This document shows, in pieces, positions 52,286-61,399 of a stretch of DNA of 64,000 nt. The stretch is taken from positions 186,001-250,000 of the forward strand of contig CAVWOT010000010.1 of the NCBI GenBank assembly GCA_963756605.1, read 5' to 3'. How positions within the stretch are numbered: the first letter of the stretch is position 1; every line of letters begins with the position of its first letter. Source of the DNA: Bog-159 sp963756605. GTDB lineage: Bacteria; Acidobacteriota; Terriglobia; Bryobacterales; Bryobacteraceae. The notes under the pieces were generated by a model. That model was not told where the DNA came from, made no database searches, and saw nothing but the letters and a program-made list of their open reading frames with translations. Position numbers and translations under genes: made by a program.

Positions 52286-53899
52286 TTATAATAGGCCGAA
52301 GACCGCCAGCGAATTTCCGGTGCCGACGTATACCTTGCCGTTCACAATGGTAGGCACCGCGAACTTCACCGCGGGGCCGAGCTGGTCGCGTGCCGGGTTC
52401 TGCGCCGTGCTGTAGAGCTCCTGGGCCAGGTTCACGGCGGCGTATGCATGCAGCACTGCAGGGGCGCCGTTGCTAAACCCGCCGATATCCATCGCCCAGA
52501 CGATCCCGTTCGTCTTGCCGTTCGATGACACGCTGGCGGTTGTTCCCGGATACGCGAAGACGTGCGAACTTTGTGAAGACGCGCTGGTGCCGAACAGCCC
52601 GTTGGTGAGGGTAAAGGCCTTCAGCGAATCATTAGCACCGCCCCAGTAGACCGTCCCGTTGAAGTAAGCGCTGGTGCCCCAGACACCCCCAATCGCGTTC
52701 AGCAGCTCCTGCACAATTTGCGTGTCGCCGCTCGCATTGTACTTCCCCAAATTCTCGCGATTCAGCAGATAGACGGTACCCGCTTTTCCAGCGGCGGCTA
52801 ATAAATAGGGATGCGGTCCGGGCTGATCGGGCAGAACCATCACACCGCCGGAGCCTACGTCCAGGTCTTGCTCATCGAGGGTGTCCTGGTTGAAAGGCGT
52901 GAAGTAATCGGCGACGGCAAACCCGGATTTGCCCAGTTGCAGCTTTAAGACACTGTCGCTGTAATCCGCTCCGCCGGTGGTATTGGCGTTGAAATAGCCA
53001 TTACCGGTGGCCAGGTACATGTTATTATCGCCGTCCACCGCCGGAGCTGCTCCACCTTGCCAAATGCCGCCGCGGCATTCGTAGGAAAGCACGCCCATAT
53101 CGGGTGCATCGTTAAAGACCGCCAGCCGCTTTCCGGTAGTTGCGGAAAACGCCATCACCCAACCGGTGTATGGGTTGTTGTCACAGTTCGAGGACCAGGC
53201 CACCGTCAGCACACCGTTGCTCAACACCAGGCCGGCTCGCTGATTCTGACGCAGGGCGCTGAAGATCACATTGCCGTTCTGGTTCGGATAGCAGCTTCCC
53301 GGAGCCGTGGCTTCGATCAAAAAAGGTCCGCCGAACTTCTCGGCGCCGGAGGTAATATCGAGCGCATGCAGCCGCTGGTAATAGTGGACGGAGCCGCTTG
53401 GGGATTCTTTCGTCTTGGCTACCACGTAGATTGTGCCGCTGGCCCGGTCGATCACGGGAGTTCCGGTGATGCCGATCAGCGGTGTGAGATTCCCGCAGTT
53501 CACGTCCGTGGCCGGCACGGCCGTAACTCCGGCGGCCGGATTCGCGAAGGCTGCTTGCCACAGCGGCGCGGCGTTGGCCCCCATGTTGCTATCCGCGTCG
53601 AATGCATATACGGAATCGTTCTCCGTCGCCACAAACACCACGTTATGCGTGCCCTTGCCGGCGATCGCCAGGCCCGCCACATACAGCGGCTGTGCATAGA
53701 CCTGGCCATCGACTGGATGAGTGAACAGCTTGCCAAAGGAAGCCGCATTTACATTCGCGGGCGTAAGGGTGGTTTCGTTGAGGTTTAGGCCTGACCGGAA
53801 GTTGTCGTTGTGGTAAGTCGTTATAGCAACCTGCGCGGAAGCCAGTGATACCCAGGAAAAAGTAACAAGTATGGCGTATAAGTGAAAAGTACGGAACAT
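52286..53899 (-). CDS. PQQ-like beta-propeller secreted protein, intact
   Basis: From ATG 53899 the 537-residue protein has a signal peptide ('LYAILVTFSWVSLASAQ'). Propeller blades follow: 'VDGQVYAQPLYVAGLAIAGK', 'VVFVATENDSVYAFDADSN', 'GIWQGGAAPAVDGDNNMYLA', 'AGKAGTVYLLNRENLGKY' and 'PTIVNGKVYVGTGNSLAVFG'. Acidobacteria carry many such exported propellers with a 'ITTYHNDNFRSGLNLNETTL' start. Cofactor binding is not shown by sequence, as PQQ dehydrogenase Trp and Asp ligands are not recognised. Unlike the two other PQQ-like genes in the window it is intact. Confidence 0.88.
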   Translation of the reverse strand: MFRTFHLYAILVTFSWVSLASAQVAITTYHNDNFRSGLNLNETTLTPANVNAASFGKLFTHPVDGQVYAQPLYVAGLAIAGKGTHNVVFVATENDSVYAFDADSNMGANAAPLWQAAFANPAAGVTAVPATDVNCGNLTPLIGITGTPVIDRASGTIYVVAKTKESPSGSVHYYQRLHALDITSGAEKFGGPFLIEATAPGSCYPNQNGNVIFSALRQNQRAGLVLSNGVLTVAWSSNCDNNPYTGWVMAFSATTGKRLAVFNDAPDMGVLSYECRGGIWQGGAAPAVDGDNNMYLATGNGYFNANTTGGADYSDSVLKLQLGKSGFAVADYFTPFNQDTLDEQDLDVGSGGVMVLPDQPGPHPYLLAAAGKAGTVYLLNRENLGKYNASGDTQIVQELLNAIGGVWGTSAYFNGTVYWGGANDSLKAFTLTNGLFGTSASSQSSHVFAYPGTTASVSSNGKTNGIVWAMDIGGFSNGAPAVLHAYAAVNLAQELYSTAQNPARDQLGPAVKFAVPTIVNGKVYVGTGNSLAVFGLL

Positions 53900-53956
53900 A
53901 GACACAGTCAGGTGACATGATATCATCGACTGGCGCGAGACGGAAACCGGGCAGTA

Positions 53957-55351
53957 CTATGGCTTTTTTCCCAGTTCCCGGCGCTTCCTGGCCCACTCTT
54001 CCTTGTTAGTCTGACGCGCGCGGCCCACCGCCAGAGCATCCGCCGGGACATCGCTGGTGATGACGGACCCCGCCGCCAGGTAAGCGCCGTCGCCGATCTG
54101 GACTGGCGCCACCAGCGTGGAATTGCTGCCGATGAAAGCCCCTGCGCCGATCCGGGTGCGATGCTTGCGCGTTCCATCGTAGTTGCATGTAATGCTGCCG
54201 GCGCCCACGTTGACGCCCGATCCGATGTCGGAATCGCCCAGATAAGCGAGGTGCATGGCCTTGGAACCGGCGCCGAGTCGGGTCTTCTTGAGCTCCACGA
54301 AGTTCCCCACGTGGGCGCCGGCCTCCAGATGATCGTCCATGCGCAGGCGCGCAAACGGTCCGGCTTGCGCGCCGCGCTCCAACCGCGACGTGCCGATGAT
54401 GGTGAACGGCCCCACTTCCACCTCGTCGGCCAACTCGGAATCCCGAATGATGGCGCAGGCGCCGATACGGCAGTTATCTCCAATCGTGGTGCCGCCCAGG
54501 ATCTGTGCGAACGGTTCCACGATGGTGTCCATGCCGATGGTCACATCCGCGTCCACGGTCACGGTTTCCGGCTTCTCGATGGTGACGCCGGCCAACATGA
54601 GCTCACGAACCTTGCGCGCGCGCAGCAGGCGGTCCGCTACCGCCAGCTCTTCGCGATCGTTGATGCCCAGCACTTCGCGCGGATCGTCGATTTGATAAGC
54701 AGTGATGGCTTGACCGGCGCGGTGCAGAATTCCGACCATATCGGTCAGGTAGTACTCGCGTGCCGGATTGTCGGGCCGGAGTTCCTGAATGTGCCGCCAG
54801 AATGGCGCCGCCTGATAGCAGTACAGCCCCATATTGGCTTCCCGGATGGCAAGTTGTTCCGGTGTGCCGGCGCGTTGCTCCACCACGCCTGTGATGCGGC
54901 CATCGGGCTCGCGCAGCACTCGGCCATAACCGGTGGGGTCGTCCATCACGGCCGTCAGTATCGCGCCGGCCGCACCGGAGGACTGCTGTGCCTCGGTCAG
55001 GCCGGCGAGCGTCTGCGGACGGACCAGCGGGCAGTCGCCATATAGAATCACCAGCCGTCCGTCCAAACCCGAAAGCGTTGGGGCCGCAGCCATTAATGCG
55101 TGGCCCGTGCCTTTTTGTTCGGTCTGCTCGATAAAGCCGACGCCGGCGGACTCGATCGCCGCGCGCACTTCGGCCGACTGATAGCCCACCACGACGAAAA
55201 TATGCTCCGGCGGCGCCAGAGCCCCAGCGCTGCGCAGCACATGCTCGATCAAGTATCGGCCGCCGACGCGGTGCAGCACTTTGGCTTTACGCGACTTCAT
55301 GCGGGTACCCAGCCCGGCGGCCAGAACCACTACCGTAAGGGGCGTTTCCAC
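53957..55351 (-). CDS. glmU: GlmU bifunctional UDP-GlcNAc pyrophosphorylase and acetyltransferase
   Basis: GTG start at 55351. The N-terminal uridylyltransferase has 'VLAAGLGTRMKSRKAKVLH' (about 9-28), 'EQKGTGHALMAAAPTL' and 'LYGDCPLVRPQTLAGL'. The C-terminal left-handed beta-helix with hexapeptide repeats carries 'VTVDADVTIGMDTIVEPFAQ', 'HLEAGAHVGNFVELKKTRLG', 'HLAYLGDSDIGSGVNVGAGS', 'ITCNYDGTRKHRTRIGAGAF' and 'GAYLAAGSVITSDVPADALA'. It makes UDP-GlcNAc from glucosamine-1-P for peptidoglycan and lipopolysaccharide. Its GTG shares one base with the stop of yvcK (TAGTG), so the two are translationally coupled. 464 residues, normal length. Confidence 0.96.
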   Translation of the reverse strand: METPLTVVVLAAGLGTRMKSRKAKVLHRVGGRYLIEHVLRSAGALAPPEHIFVVVGYQSAEVRAAIESAGVGFIEQTEQKGTGHALMAAAPTLSGLDGRLVILYGDCPLVRPQTLAGLTEAQQSSGAAGAILTAVMDDPTGYGRVLREPDGRITGVVEQRAGTPEQLAIREANMGLYCYQAAPFWRHIQELRPDNPAREYYLTDMVGILHRAGQAITAYQIDDPREVLGINDREELAVADRLLRARKVRELMLAGVTIEKPETVTVDADVTIGMDTIVEPFAQILGGTTIGDNCRIGACAIIRDSELADEVEVGPFTIIGTSRLERGAQAGPFARLRMDDHLEAGAHVGNFVELKKTRLGAGSKAMHLAYLGDSDIGSGVNVGAGSITCNYDGTRKHRTRIGAGAFIGSNSTLVAPVQIGDGAYLAAGSVITSDVPADALAVGRARQTNKEEWARKRRELGKKP

Positions 55352-56367
55352 TATTTCCTCCCACCGGCCCGGAGCCTGCGCCGCCGGCCCTCGTACGCCA
55401 GCCGCACCGTCAGCGCGGCGGTCGATCCGGGATCGTGGCGTACCTTTCTGGATTCCTGCTGCAAAAGTCTGCCCGTCACGACCTTAACTCCCATTTTGAT
55501 GATGCGATCCAAATCGTTTTCTACCGGCGAAGCCTGCTGCCTTTCGTACCGCTTCCGCGCGGCCATCTGAATAGGAGCCACGTTGACAATGGCGCAATCG
55601 AGCAGCTTGCCGCCCGCGTGCTTGTGAATGGCCCGGATGTGATCGGAAGCGCTGAAGTTCACAGTCTCGCCCGGCTGCCACATCAGGTTTACCAGATACG
55701 CCTTGAGGGCTGGCGAGCGCCTGATGGCGGCGCAGATGCCCTCCACCAGCAGGTTTGGAATCACGCTGGTGAACAGCGAGCCGGGACCCAGCGTGATCAG
55801 GTCGGCGCGGGCGATGGCCGCCAGCGCGTCCGCCATGGGCCGCACCTTGCGGGGACGCAAGCGGACCGTGCGAATGGGTTTGCGGCTCTTGCTGATTTTG
55901 GTTTCTCCGATGACGCGGGTGCCGTCTGCCAGGGTGGCCTCCAATACCACGTTGCTGGCGGTGGCAGGATAGATGCGGCCTTTGATCTTGAGCACCTCGG
56001 AGGATGCCTTGACCGCGTCCGGAAAGTCGCCCATGATCTGTGTGAGTGCCGTCAAAAAGAGATTGCCGAAACTGTGGCCCTTCAGTCCCAGCCCCGTCTG
56101 GAAGCGGTGTTGGAACAGCCGGGAAAGCAGGGCTTCGTCTTCGGAAAGCGCCACCATGCAGTTGCGAATATCGCCTGGCGGCAATACATCGAACTCGCGG
56201 CGCAGCCTTCCCGAGCTGCCTCCATCGTCGGTCACCGTGACGACGGCCGTGATGTCTAACAACGGACCACGCCCCGGCGCGGCGTATTGTTTCAATCCTT
56301 GCAGCAGGGCGGACAGGCCCGTACCTCCGCCAATTGCTACGACGCGGAGCGGTTCGGAGCTAGGCAT
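55351..56367 (-). CDS. yvcK: YvcK/CofD-like UDP-GlcNAc-binding protein
   Basis: The 338-residue protein has 'VVAIGGGTGLSALLQGLKQY' (N-terminal nucleotide-binding loop), 'ITAVVTVTDDGGSSGRLRRE', 'LPPGDIRNCMVALSEDE', 'HSFGNLFLTALTQIMGDFP', 'ALAAIARADLITLGPGSLFT' and 'SVIPNLLVEGICAAIRRSPA'. YvcK binds UDP-sugars and regulates carbon flux and cell-wall synthesis; it is related to but distinct from the F420 enzyme CofD. Coupling with glmU, which makes its ligand UDP-GlcNAc, fits this role. The C-terminal extension ('RRRRLRAGGRK') is basic. Confidence 0.93.
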   Translation of the reverse strand: MPSSEPLRVVAIGGGTGLSALLQGLKQYAAPGRGPLLDITAVVTVTDDGGSSGRLRREFDVLPPGDIRNCMVALSEDEALLSRLFQHRFQTGLGLKGHSFGNLFLTALTQIMGDFPDAVKASSEVLKIKGRIYPATASNVVLEATLADGTRVIGETKISKSRKPIRTVRLRPRKVRPMADALAAIARADLITLGPGSLFTSVIPNLLVEGICAAIRRSPALKAYLVNLMWQPGETVNFSASDHIRAIHKHAGGKLLDCAIVNVAPIQMAARKRYERQQASPVENDLDRIIKMGVKVVTGRLLQQESRKVRHDPGSTAALTVRLAYEGRRRRLRAGGRK

Positions 56368-56415
56368 TGTTCCTTTGCAATTTGCGCGGGCCGTGGAGGG
56401 CGGGCGTTAGCCGGC

Positions 56416-56474
56416 GCGGGGCTTCAGCCCCGCAGCGGCGAGCGTATTGTTTGCTGCCGCGGGCTCCCAGCCCG
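56416..56474. repeat. Two small GC hairpins upstream of yvcK
   Basis: GCGGGGC-TTCA-GCCCCGC (56416-56433) and CGGGCT-CCC-AGCCCG (56460-56474) are perfect short palindromes without a T-run, similar to the multi-hairpin motifs at 61142-61383. REP-like or mRNA-stabilising roles are possible. Confidence 0.5.
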
Positions 56475-56495
56475 TCCGGCGCGTGGCTACAAATC

Positions 56496-57125
56496 TTATG
56501 ACTTTCGGTCCGGATAGAGCAGCCGGATGAACGCCGGGTGCTCGGACATCGCCCCGAAATCGGGATCCTGGCGGGCAGCCAACCGGTTACGAGGTTGCAA
56601 ATCGATCGCACGTTTCAGGTTCTCATAACCCGCTTGCAAATCTCCAGCCAGACTCTGGCAGGCGGCCAGCGCATAAAGCACATGGTCGGCCGCAGAGTCC
56701 ATCTCCAGAGCCGCGCGCAGGTGTTTTTGCGCCATCGTCAAATCCCGCGAATTGATCAGGGTGACGGCGTAATTATAGTGCTCCTCCGGCGTGTTCAGCA
56801 CCACGCCGCCGGATCCCAGGCGCTGCTCGCACATGCGCGCGTGCAATCCGGCCCGGTGCGCGACCGCGCGATCGGCTCCTGCCATCGCCCGCACGAAGCA
56901 TTCTCTGGCTTGCTGGAATTGGCGCGTGTGAAACAGACGCATGCCGTCCTGAAAGGATTCCATCTGGCTGGGCCCGGTCTCGCGCGCTCCCGCACCGGAG
57001 CCGGTCCTGCCGCTCGCGACCGCGCGCGCCGGCTGGCCGTTGCTCAATTCCTGCGCTGGCGAATCTTCGGCAGTATTGCGCTTGTCGGAACTCTTCGGCA
57101 TCGGTTTCGTCTTCTTAACGGGCAT
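56496..57125 (-). CDS. Tetratricopeptide-repeat protein
   Basis: From ATG 57125 ('MPVKKTKPMPKSSDKRN') a disordered Pro/Lys/Ser start is followed by TPR helices: 'FQDGMRLFHTRQFQQARECF', 'AMAGADRAVAHRAGLHARMC', 'EHYNYAVTLINSRDLTMAQK', 'HLRAALEMDSAADHVLYALA' and 'LAGDLQAGYENLKRAIDLQP'. About 209 residues, no signal peptide, so probably cytoplasmic scaffold. It lies upstream of yvcK with a 128-bp hairpin-bearing gap, which could separate or connect the transcripts. Partner unknown. Confidence 0.8.
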   Translation of the reverse strand: MPVKKTKPMPKSSDKRNTAEDSPAQELSNGQPARAVASGRTGSGAGARETGPSQMESFQDGMRLFHTRQFQQARECFVRAMAGADRAVAHRAGLHARMCEQRLGSGGVVLNTPEEHYNYAVTLINSRDLTMAQKHLRAALEMDSAADHVLYALAACQSLAGDLQAGYENLKRAIDLQPRNRLAARQDPDFGAMSEHPAFIRLLYPDRKS

Positions 57126-57277
57126 AACGGAGCCCAAGCCACTGGCGACTGAGTCAGTAAGTTCTTATACCAGACCCGCCGCGCACATGCAAGGGGCGGG
57201 CAAGGGAGAGACATCCGACCACGCCCGTTTGGCAGATTATCGCACACTGCGCACGCCGCGTTATACTTCGGTTTTCA

Positions 57278-58975
57278 ATGAAAAAGGCCTCCATATTCCT
57301 GATCTCGGTGTGCGCCTTCGCGGCGGCGCCTACGGCCGAAATTAAAGTGGACCAGGCAGGTTATCTGCCCCATTTTTCCAAGCTGGCCATGGTAGTTTCT
57401 CCCACCCTGGCGAAGGAATTTTCCGTGCACCGCACCGCCAGGGACGCGGTGGTTTATCGCGGCAAATTGGCCGAACCTGCCAACGATCCCGATTCCGGTG
57501 ATCTCGTCCAAATAGCGGATTTCAGCAAGCTCGACAAACCCGGGAAGTATTATCTGGAAGTGCCGGGCGTGGGCCGGAGCTGGGAGTTCAGCATCGGCCC
57601 GGATGCCTTCGCGCGGCCGTTCTACCTAGCCATGCGATCGTACTACGGGCAGCGTTGCGGCACTGCGGTGGACCTGGGCCCGGAGTTTCCCGGCTACAAA
57701 CACGCCGCCTGTCACCTGGAAGGCGCCTATCATGCCTCATCGGGAAAAACCGGTCCGCACATCTCCGCCAAAGGTTGGCACGATGCCGGCGATTATGGCC
57801 GCTATGTCGTCAACTCCGGCATCTCCACGGGTACGCTTTTGTGGACCTGGGAGATCTTCGGCGACCGGGTCAAGCCGGTGAACCTCAACCTTCCGGAATC
57901 CGGCAACGGCACGCCCGACATCCTGAACGAAATCCGCTGGAACGTGGACTGGATGCTCTCCATGCAAGACGATGACGGCGGCGTTTGGCATAAACAAACC
58001 AGCGAACGATTCTGCGGATTCATCTCGCCTGAAAAGGACACGCTGATCAGCTACGTTGTCGGAACCGGCCAGGCGCCCTACAAGAGTTCCTGCGCCACGG
58101 CGGATTTCGCGGCCGTGACAGCCATCGCCGCGCGCGCGTACCGGCCATTTGATGCGGCTTATGCGGATAAGTGTCTGCGCGCCGCACGGCAGGCGTGGCA
58201 GTGGCTGCAGAAGTATCCCGACGTCCTGTTCCGTAACCCTCCCGGCGTATCGACCGGCGAATATGGCGATGGCGATTGCGCGGACGAGCGCCTGTGGGCC
58301 GCGGCCGAACTGGCGCGCACCACCGGCGACGAAATCTACGAACACTATTTTCTGGACCACTACGGCGAATTTCGCAAAACGATTCAGGGGGCTGGTCCGC
58401 CCTCGTGGAGTGACGTGGCGCCGCTCGGGCTGTGGACTTACGCTTTGGGCCACGGCAAGAATGCCGATGCCGTAGTTGCCATCACGCAGGATTCAGTGAA
58501 TGCTGCCCGGCAAATTGCGGAGCGCGCCGCGCGCCATCCATACCGCATCAGCCTGACACCGGCGGACTATGTCTGGGGATCGAACGGCGTGGCCGCGAAT
58601 TACAGCCTGCAGCTGTTAGTGGCCAACGCGCTCGAGCCCGATCCCAAATTTGTGGAAGCGGCGCTGGACAATCTGCATTACCTGCTGGGCCGCAATACGT
58701 TTTCGTTGTCCTGGGTCACGCAGGTAGGCGCTAACCCGTTTCATCATCCGCACCATCGTCCGAGCGCCGCCGTGGGGCTGGCGGAACCCTGGCCGGGACT
58801 GCTTTCAGGAGGTCCCAACCGCGGCCGCCAGGACGGTGCCATGCGGAAGCTGCCCAATGGCCCGCCTGCCAGGATGTATCTGGATGAGCAGGCCTCTTAC
58901 GCGAGCAACGAGGTAGCCATCAATTGGAATGCGCCGCTGGTGTTTGTGTTGGCGGCCGCGCTGGCCGCCAACTGA
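57278..58975 (+). CDS. Glycoside hydrolase family 9 (cellulase-like) enzyme
   Basis: The 565-residue protein has a signal peptide ('ASIFLISVCAFAAAPTAEI'), an N-terminal Ig-like CelD domain ('VDQAGYLPHFSKLAMVVSPT', to about residue 100) and the GH9 alpha/alpha-barrel. Catalytic base region: 'KGWHDAGDYGRYVVNSGIST' near residue 166; 'HHPHHRPSAAV' near residue 488; catalytic acid Glu in 'ASYASNEVAINWNAPLVFV' near residue 545. GH9 enzymes cleave beta-1,4-glucans and related polymers; exoglucosidase or chitobiose activity is also found in the family. The frame is intact. A hairpin between it and the convergent peptidase gene may terminate both. Confidence 0.92.
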   Translation: MKKASIFLISVCAFAAAPTAEIKVDQAGYLPHFSKLAMVVSPTLAKEFSVHRTARDAVVYRGKLAEPANDPDSGDLVQIADFSKLDKPGKYYLEVPGVGRSWEFSIGPDAFARPFYLAMRSYYGQRCGTAVDLGPEFPGYKHAACHLEGAYHASSGKTGPHISAKGWHDAGDYGRYVVNSGISTGTLLWTWEIFGDRVKPVNLNLPESGNGTPDILNEIRWNVDWMLSMQDDDGGVWHKQTSERFCGFISPEKDTLISYVVGTGQAPYKSSCATADFAAVTAIAARAYRPFDAAYADKCLRAARQAWQWLQKYPDVLFRNPPGVSTGEYGDGDCADERLWAAAELARTTGDEIYEHYFLDHYGEFRKTIQGAGPPSWSDVAPLGLWTYALGHGKNADAVVAITQDSVNAARQIAERAARHPYRISLTPADYVWGSNGVAANYSLQLLVANALEPDPKFVEAALDNLHYLLGRNTFSLSWVTQVGANPFHHPHHRPSAAVGLAEPWPGLLSGGPNRGRQDGAMRKLPNGPPARMYLDEQASYASNEVAINWNAPLVFVLAAALAAN

Positions 58976-58976
58976 A

Positions 58977-59006
58977 GGTGGGGCCGGACTCTAGTCCTGT
59001 CCCACC
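58977..59006. terminator. Hairpin shared by convergent GH9 and S9 peptidase genes
   Basis: GGTGGG...GGACT pairs with AGTCC...CCCACC across 58977-59006, with a 2-nt loop and few mismatches. It fills the 37-bp gap between the two stop codons, so it could act as a bidirectional terminator; there is no long T-run. Its sequence resembles the hairpins at 61234-61344. Confidence 0.6.
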
Positions 59007-59012
59007 GCGGCG

Positions 59013-61085
59013 CTATTCTTCGGCGGTTATGGCTGTGGCTTTGCCTTCGGGCGAGCGAGTGTATTTTTTGAACCAGCTCATCATATATAGCTGGGTACGG
59101 ATGAAGTTGGATGGCTTCGATCCGGTACCGTGGTATTCGCCTTCGAACTGTAGCAGAGTCACTGGCACGCCGCGCATCTTCAGGGCGGCATAATATTCCT
59201 CGGTTTGCGGCATGGGAGTGCGGCGGTCCAGGACTCCGGTCATGAGCAGCGTAGGGGTGGTCACCTTGCCTACCGACATCAGGGACGAATGCGCCAGCCA
59301 GGCAGTGGGATCTTCCCAGAAGGGCTTGTCAAAAAAGCTGGCGGTGAAGAGCGGAATGTCGGTATGGCCGGCCATGCTCAACCAGTCGATGACAGGGCAG
59401 CGCACGGCCGCCGCGGCGAAGCGGTTGGAGTGGCCGATCACCCAACTCGAAAGCACGCCGCCGCCGCTGCAGCCGGAAACGTACATGCGCGAAGTGTCCA
59501 CGAAGCCCTTCGCGACAGTGGTGTCGACGCCGGCCATCAGGTCGTCGAAATCCGGCCCGGGATAGTTGTGGTCGATGCCGTTCGAGAAATCGGTGCCATA
59601 CCCGGTGCTGCCGCGCGGGTTCACGTAGAGCACCACGAAATCGTTGGCGGCGAAATTCTGGAACATGTAGTTGAACGCTACGTTGTACATGGCGAAGGGA
59701 CCGCCGTGGATCTCGAGAATCAGCGGATACTTCTTGGAAGCGTCGAAATCGGGCGGCTTGACGATCCACCCTTGCACCTTGGCGTTACCTGACGAGGTGT
59801 AAGTGATCTCTTCCGTTTTGGCGAGGTGTTTGCCGGCCAGCAGACCGGCGTTCACGTTGGTGAGCTTCACCAGCTCTTCCGGACGTCGCAGATTGAAGCG
59901 CACGATTTCGGGTGGATTGTCCGGATCGCTGGTGGTGCCGGCCGCCATCAGGTCGCTCGAAACCGAGTCCATGGTCAGTACATGCGTTCCGGAAGTCACG
60001 CTGCGCACACCGCCCGCTAGGGAAGCGTACTCGACATTGCGCGAGCCGTGGTCGTCGGCATCGAAGTATAAGCCTGAGCCGTCGGGCGCCCAGCGCATAT
60101 TCAACGGATCGCGATCGTAGTCGCCGCTGATCTTGCGCTCTTCGCCGCCGGCGACTGGAACCACATATAGATCCGATACGGAGTGCGTGTGGTGGGAATC
60201 CGGGTAACCGGTGAAGGCGACCGTGCGGCCATCCGGCGAAACCGCTGGATTTCCCCAAGAGCCGGGCTTCGAGACCAGGTCCCGAATGGCGCCGGTGTCC
60301 ACATCGGCGATTAGCAATTGTGTGTTCTTATACCTGAGGTCGGCATCCGGGCTGCGGTCGCCATTGAAGACGATGGATTTGCTGTCGGGCGTCCAGTCGA
60401 AGACCACGGTGCCACGCGTTTCGCCGGAGCTGACGCTCCAGTTGCCGCTGGTGACCTGACGCGGCGTCCCGCCATCGGCCTGCACGACGAACAGGTGCGT
60501 GTAGCCGTCATCGAGAAAGCCGACTTGATCCTGACGGTAGTGGAGCGACTCCACGATGCGGGGCGCGGCGGTCCACTTGGCGCCTTGGGGCTCGGCAGGC
60601 ATGCTGATCGTCCAGATATTCTTATGTGGGACAAACATGGCGAAGGCGATGGATTTGCCATCGGGCGACCAGCGCGCGTCGGATACCTTGTCGGTGGTGT
60701 GGGTGACCTGGGTGGCGGGGCCATCGATATCGATCCAGCGGACGAAGATCTGGGCGCCGCGCGGTTCGCCGTCTGCGAGATAGAGGATGCGTTTGCCATC
60801 GGGCGACCAGCGGGGATTGGAGCCTTTGGCCAGGAAACGGTTCTGCGATCCGTCGGCATTCATGATCCACAGCGCGGAGTCCCATTTGTCTTCGAGCTTG
60901 TTGACCTGCTGGCGGGTGTAGACGATGCGCGCGCCATCGGGTGAGATTTGCGCGTTGCTCAGGCGCTCGAGATCGAAGTAGTGCTCGGTGGTCAGACGGG
61001 TGGTGGTCGGTTTTTCTTGCGCTATGGCCGGGGCGGCGATTAGCGCCGCTAAGGCCGCGCATACGGCTAGGGTTGCATTTGACAT
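59013..61085 (-). CDS. S9-family prolyl oligopeptidase-type peptidase
   Basis: The 690-residue protein has a signal peptide ('LAVCAALAALIAAPAIAQE') and PD40 propeller blades ('ISPDGARIVYTRQQVNKLED', 'PRWSPDGKRILYLADGEPRG', 'GNPAVSPDGRTVAFTGYPDS'). The C-terminal alpha/beta-hydrolase domain carries 'PLILEIHGGPFAMYNVAFNY', the nucleophile in 'MYVSGCSGGGVLSSWV' near residue 538, the acid in 'TPTLLMTGVLDRRTPMPQTE' and the His in 'LLQFEGEYHGTGSKPSNF'. It is probably a dipeptidyl or acylaminoacyl peptidase acting on peptides outside the cytoplasm. The frame is intact. Confidence 0.92.
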   Translation of the reverse strand: MSNATLAVCAALAALIAAPAIAQEKPTTTRLTTEHYFDLERLSNAQISPDGARIVYTRQQVNKLEDKWDSALWIMNADGSQNRFLAKGSNPRWSPDGKRILYLADGEPRGAQIFVRWIDIDGPATQVTHTTDKVSDARWSPDGKSIAFAMFVPHKNIWTISMPAEPQGAKWTAAPRIVESLHYRQDQVGFLDDGYTHLFVVQADGGTPRQVTSGNWSVSSGETRGTVVFDWTPDSKSIVFNGDRSPDADLRYKNTQLLIADVDTGAIRDLVSKPGSWGNPAVSPDGRTVAFTGYPDSHHTHSVSDLYVVPVAGGEERKISGDYDRDPLNMRWAPDGSGLYFDADDHGSRNVEYASLAGGVRSVTSGTHVLTMDSVSSDLMAAGTTSDPDNPPEIVRFNLRRPEELVKLTNVNAGLLAGKHLAKTEEITYTSSGNAKVQGWIVKPPDFDASKKYPLILEIHGGPFAMYNVAFNYMFQNFAANDFVVLYVNPRGSTGYGTDFSNGIDHNYPGPDFDDLMAGVDTTVAKGFVDTSRMYVSGCSGGGVLSSWVIGHSNRFAAAAVRCPVIDWLSMAGHTDIPLFTASFFDKPFWEDPTAWLAHSSLMSVGKVTTPTLLMTGVLDRRTPMPQTEEYYAALKMRGVPVTLLQFEGEYHGTGSKPSNFIRTQLYMMSWFKKYTRSPEGKATAITAEE

Positions 61086-61141
61086 TGGGGTGCCTCCTTT
61101 TGGATTGTGCCAGTATATAACGAATCCGAAACGCCGGTACA

Positions 61142-61383
61142 GAGGGCGGGCTCAAGCCAGGCTCAAGCCCCGCCCCAGCTAAAGCCCAATGTCCCTTAGT
61201 GATCCAATTGGGAATGCTGCATAATTTGTGGGGCAGACCTCCAGGTCTGCGCGGGTCCTCCAGGACCCGCCCTTCGCGCCTGGAATCAGCCGTTCCAAAC
61301 GCGAGCAGGCCGACGTGGACGTCGGCCGCAGGACTGGAGTCCTGCCCCACAATTCAAGTGGCATTCGGCTAAAGCCCGCCCTC
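61142..61383. repeat. Symmetric multi-hairpin intergenic element
   Basis: Outer inverted repeat GAGGGCGGGCT/AGCCCGCCCTC (61142-61152, 61373-61383) encloses a second pair (TTGTGGGGCAG/CTGCCCCACAA, 61226-61236 and 61342-61352). Inside are four hairpins (61234-61249, 61251-61270, 61308-61327, 61329-61344), each with a 2-nt loop: CC, CC, GG, GG. The whole is mirror-symmetric. It lies between divergent start codons, so it is not a simple terminator. Confidence 0.7.
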
Positions 61384-61399
61384 CACTTACAATGGACCG

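Noticed and set aside
55435..56259. 274-residue plus-strand frame
   Set aside because: Antisense to yvcK, whose family motifs are clear.
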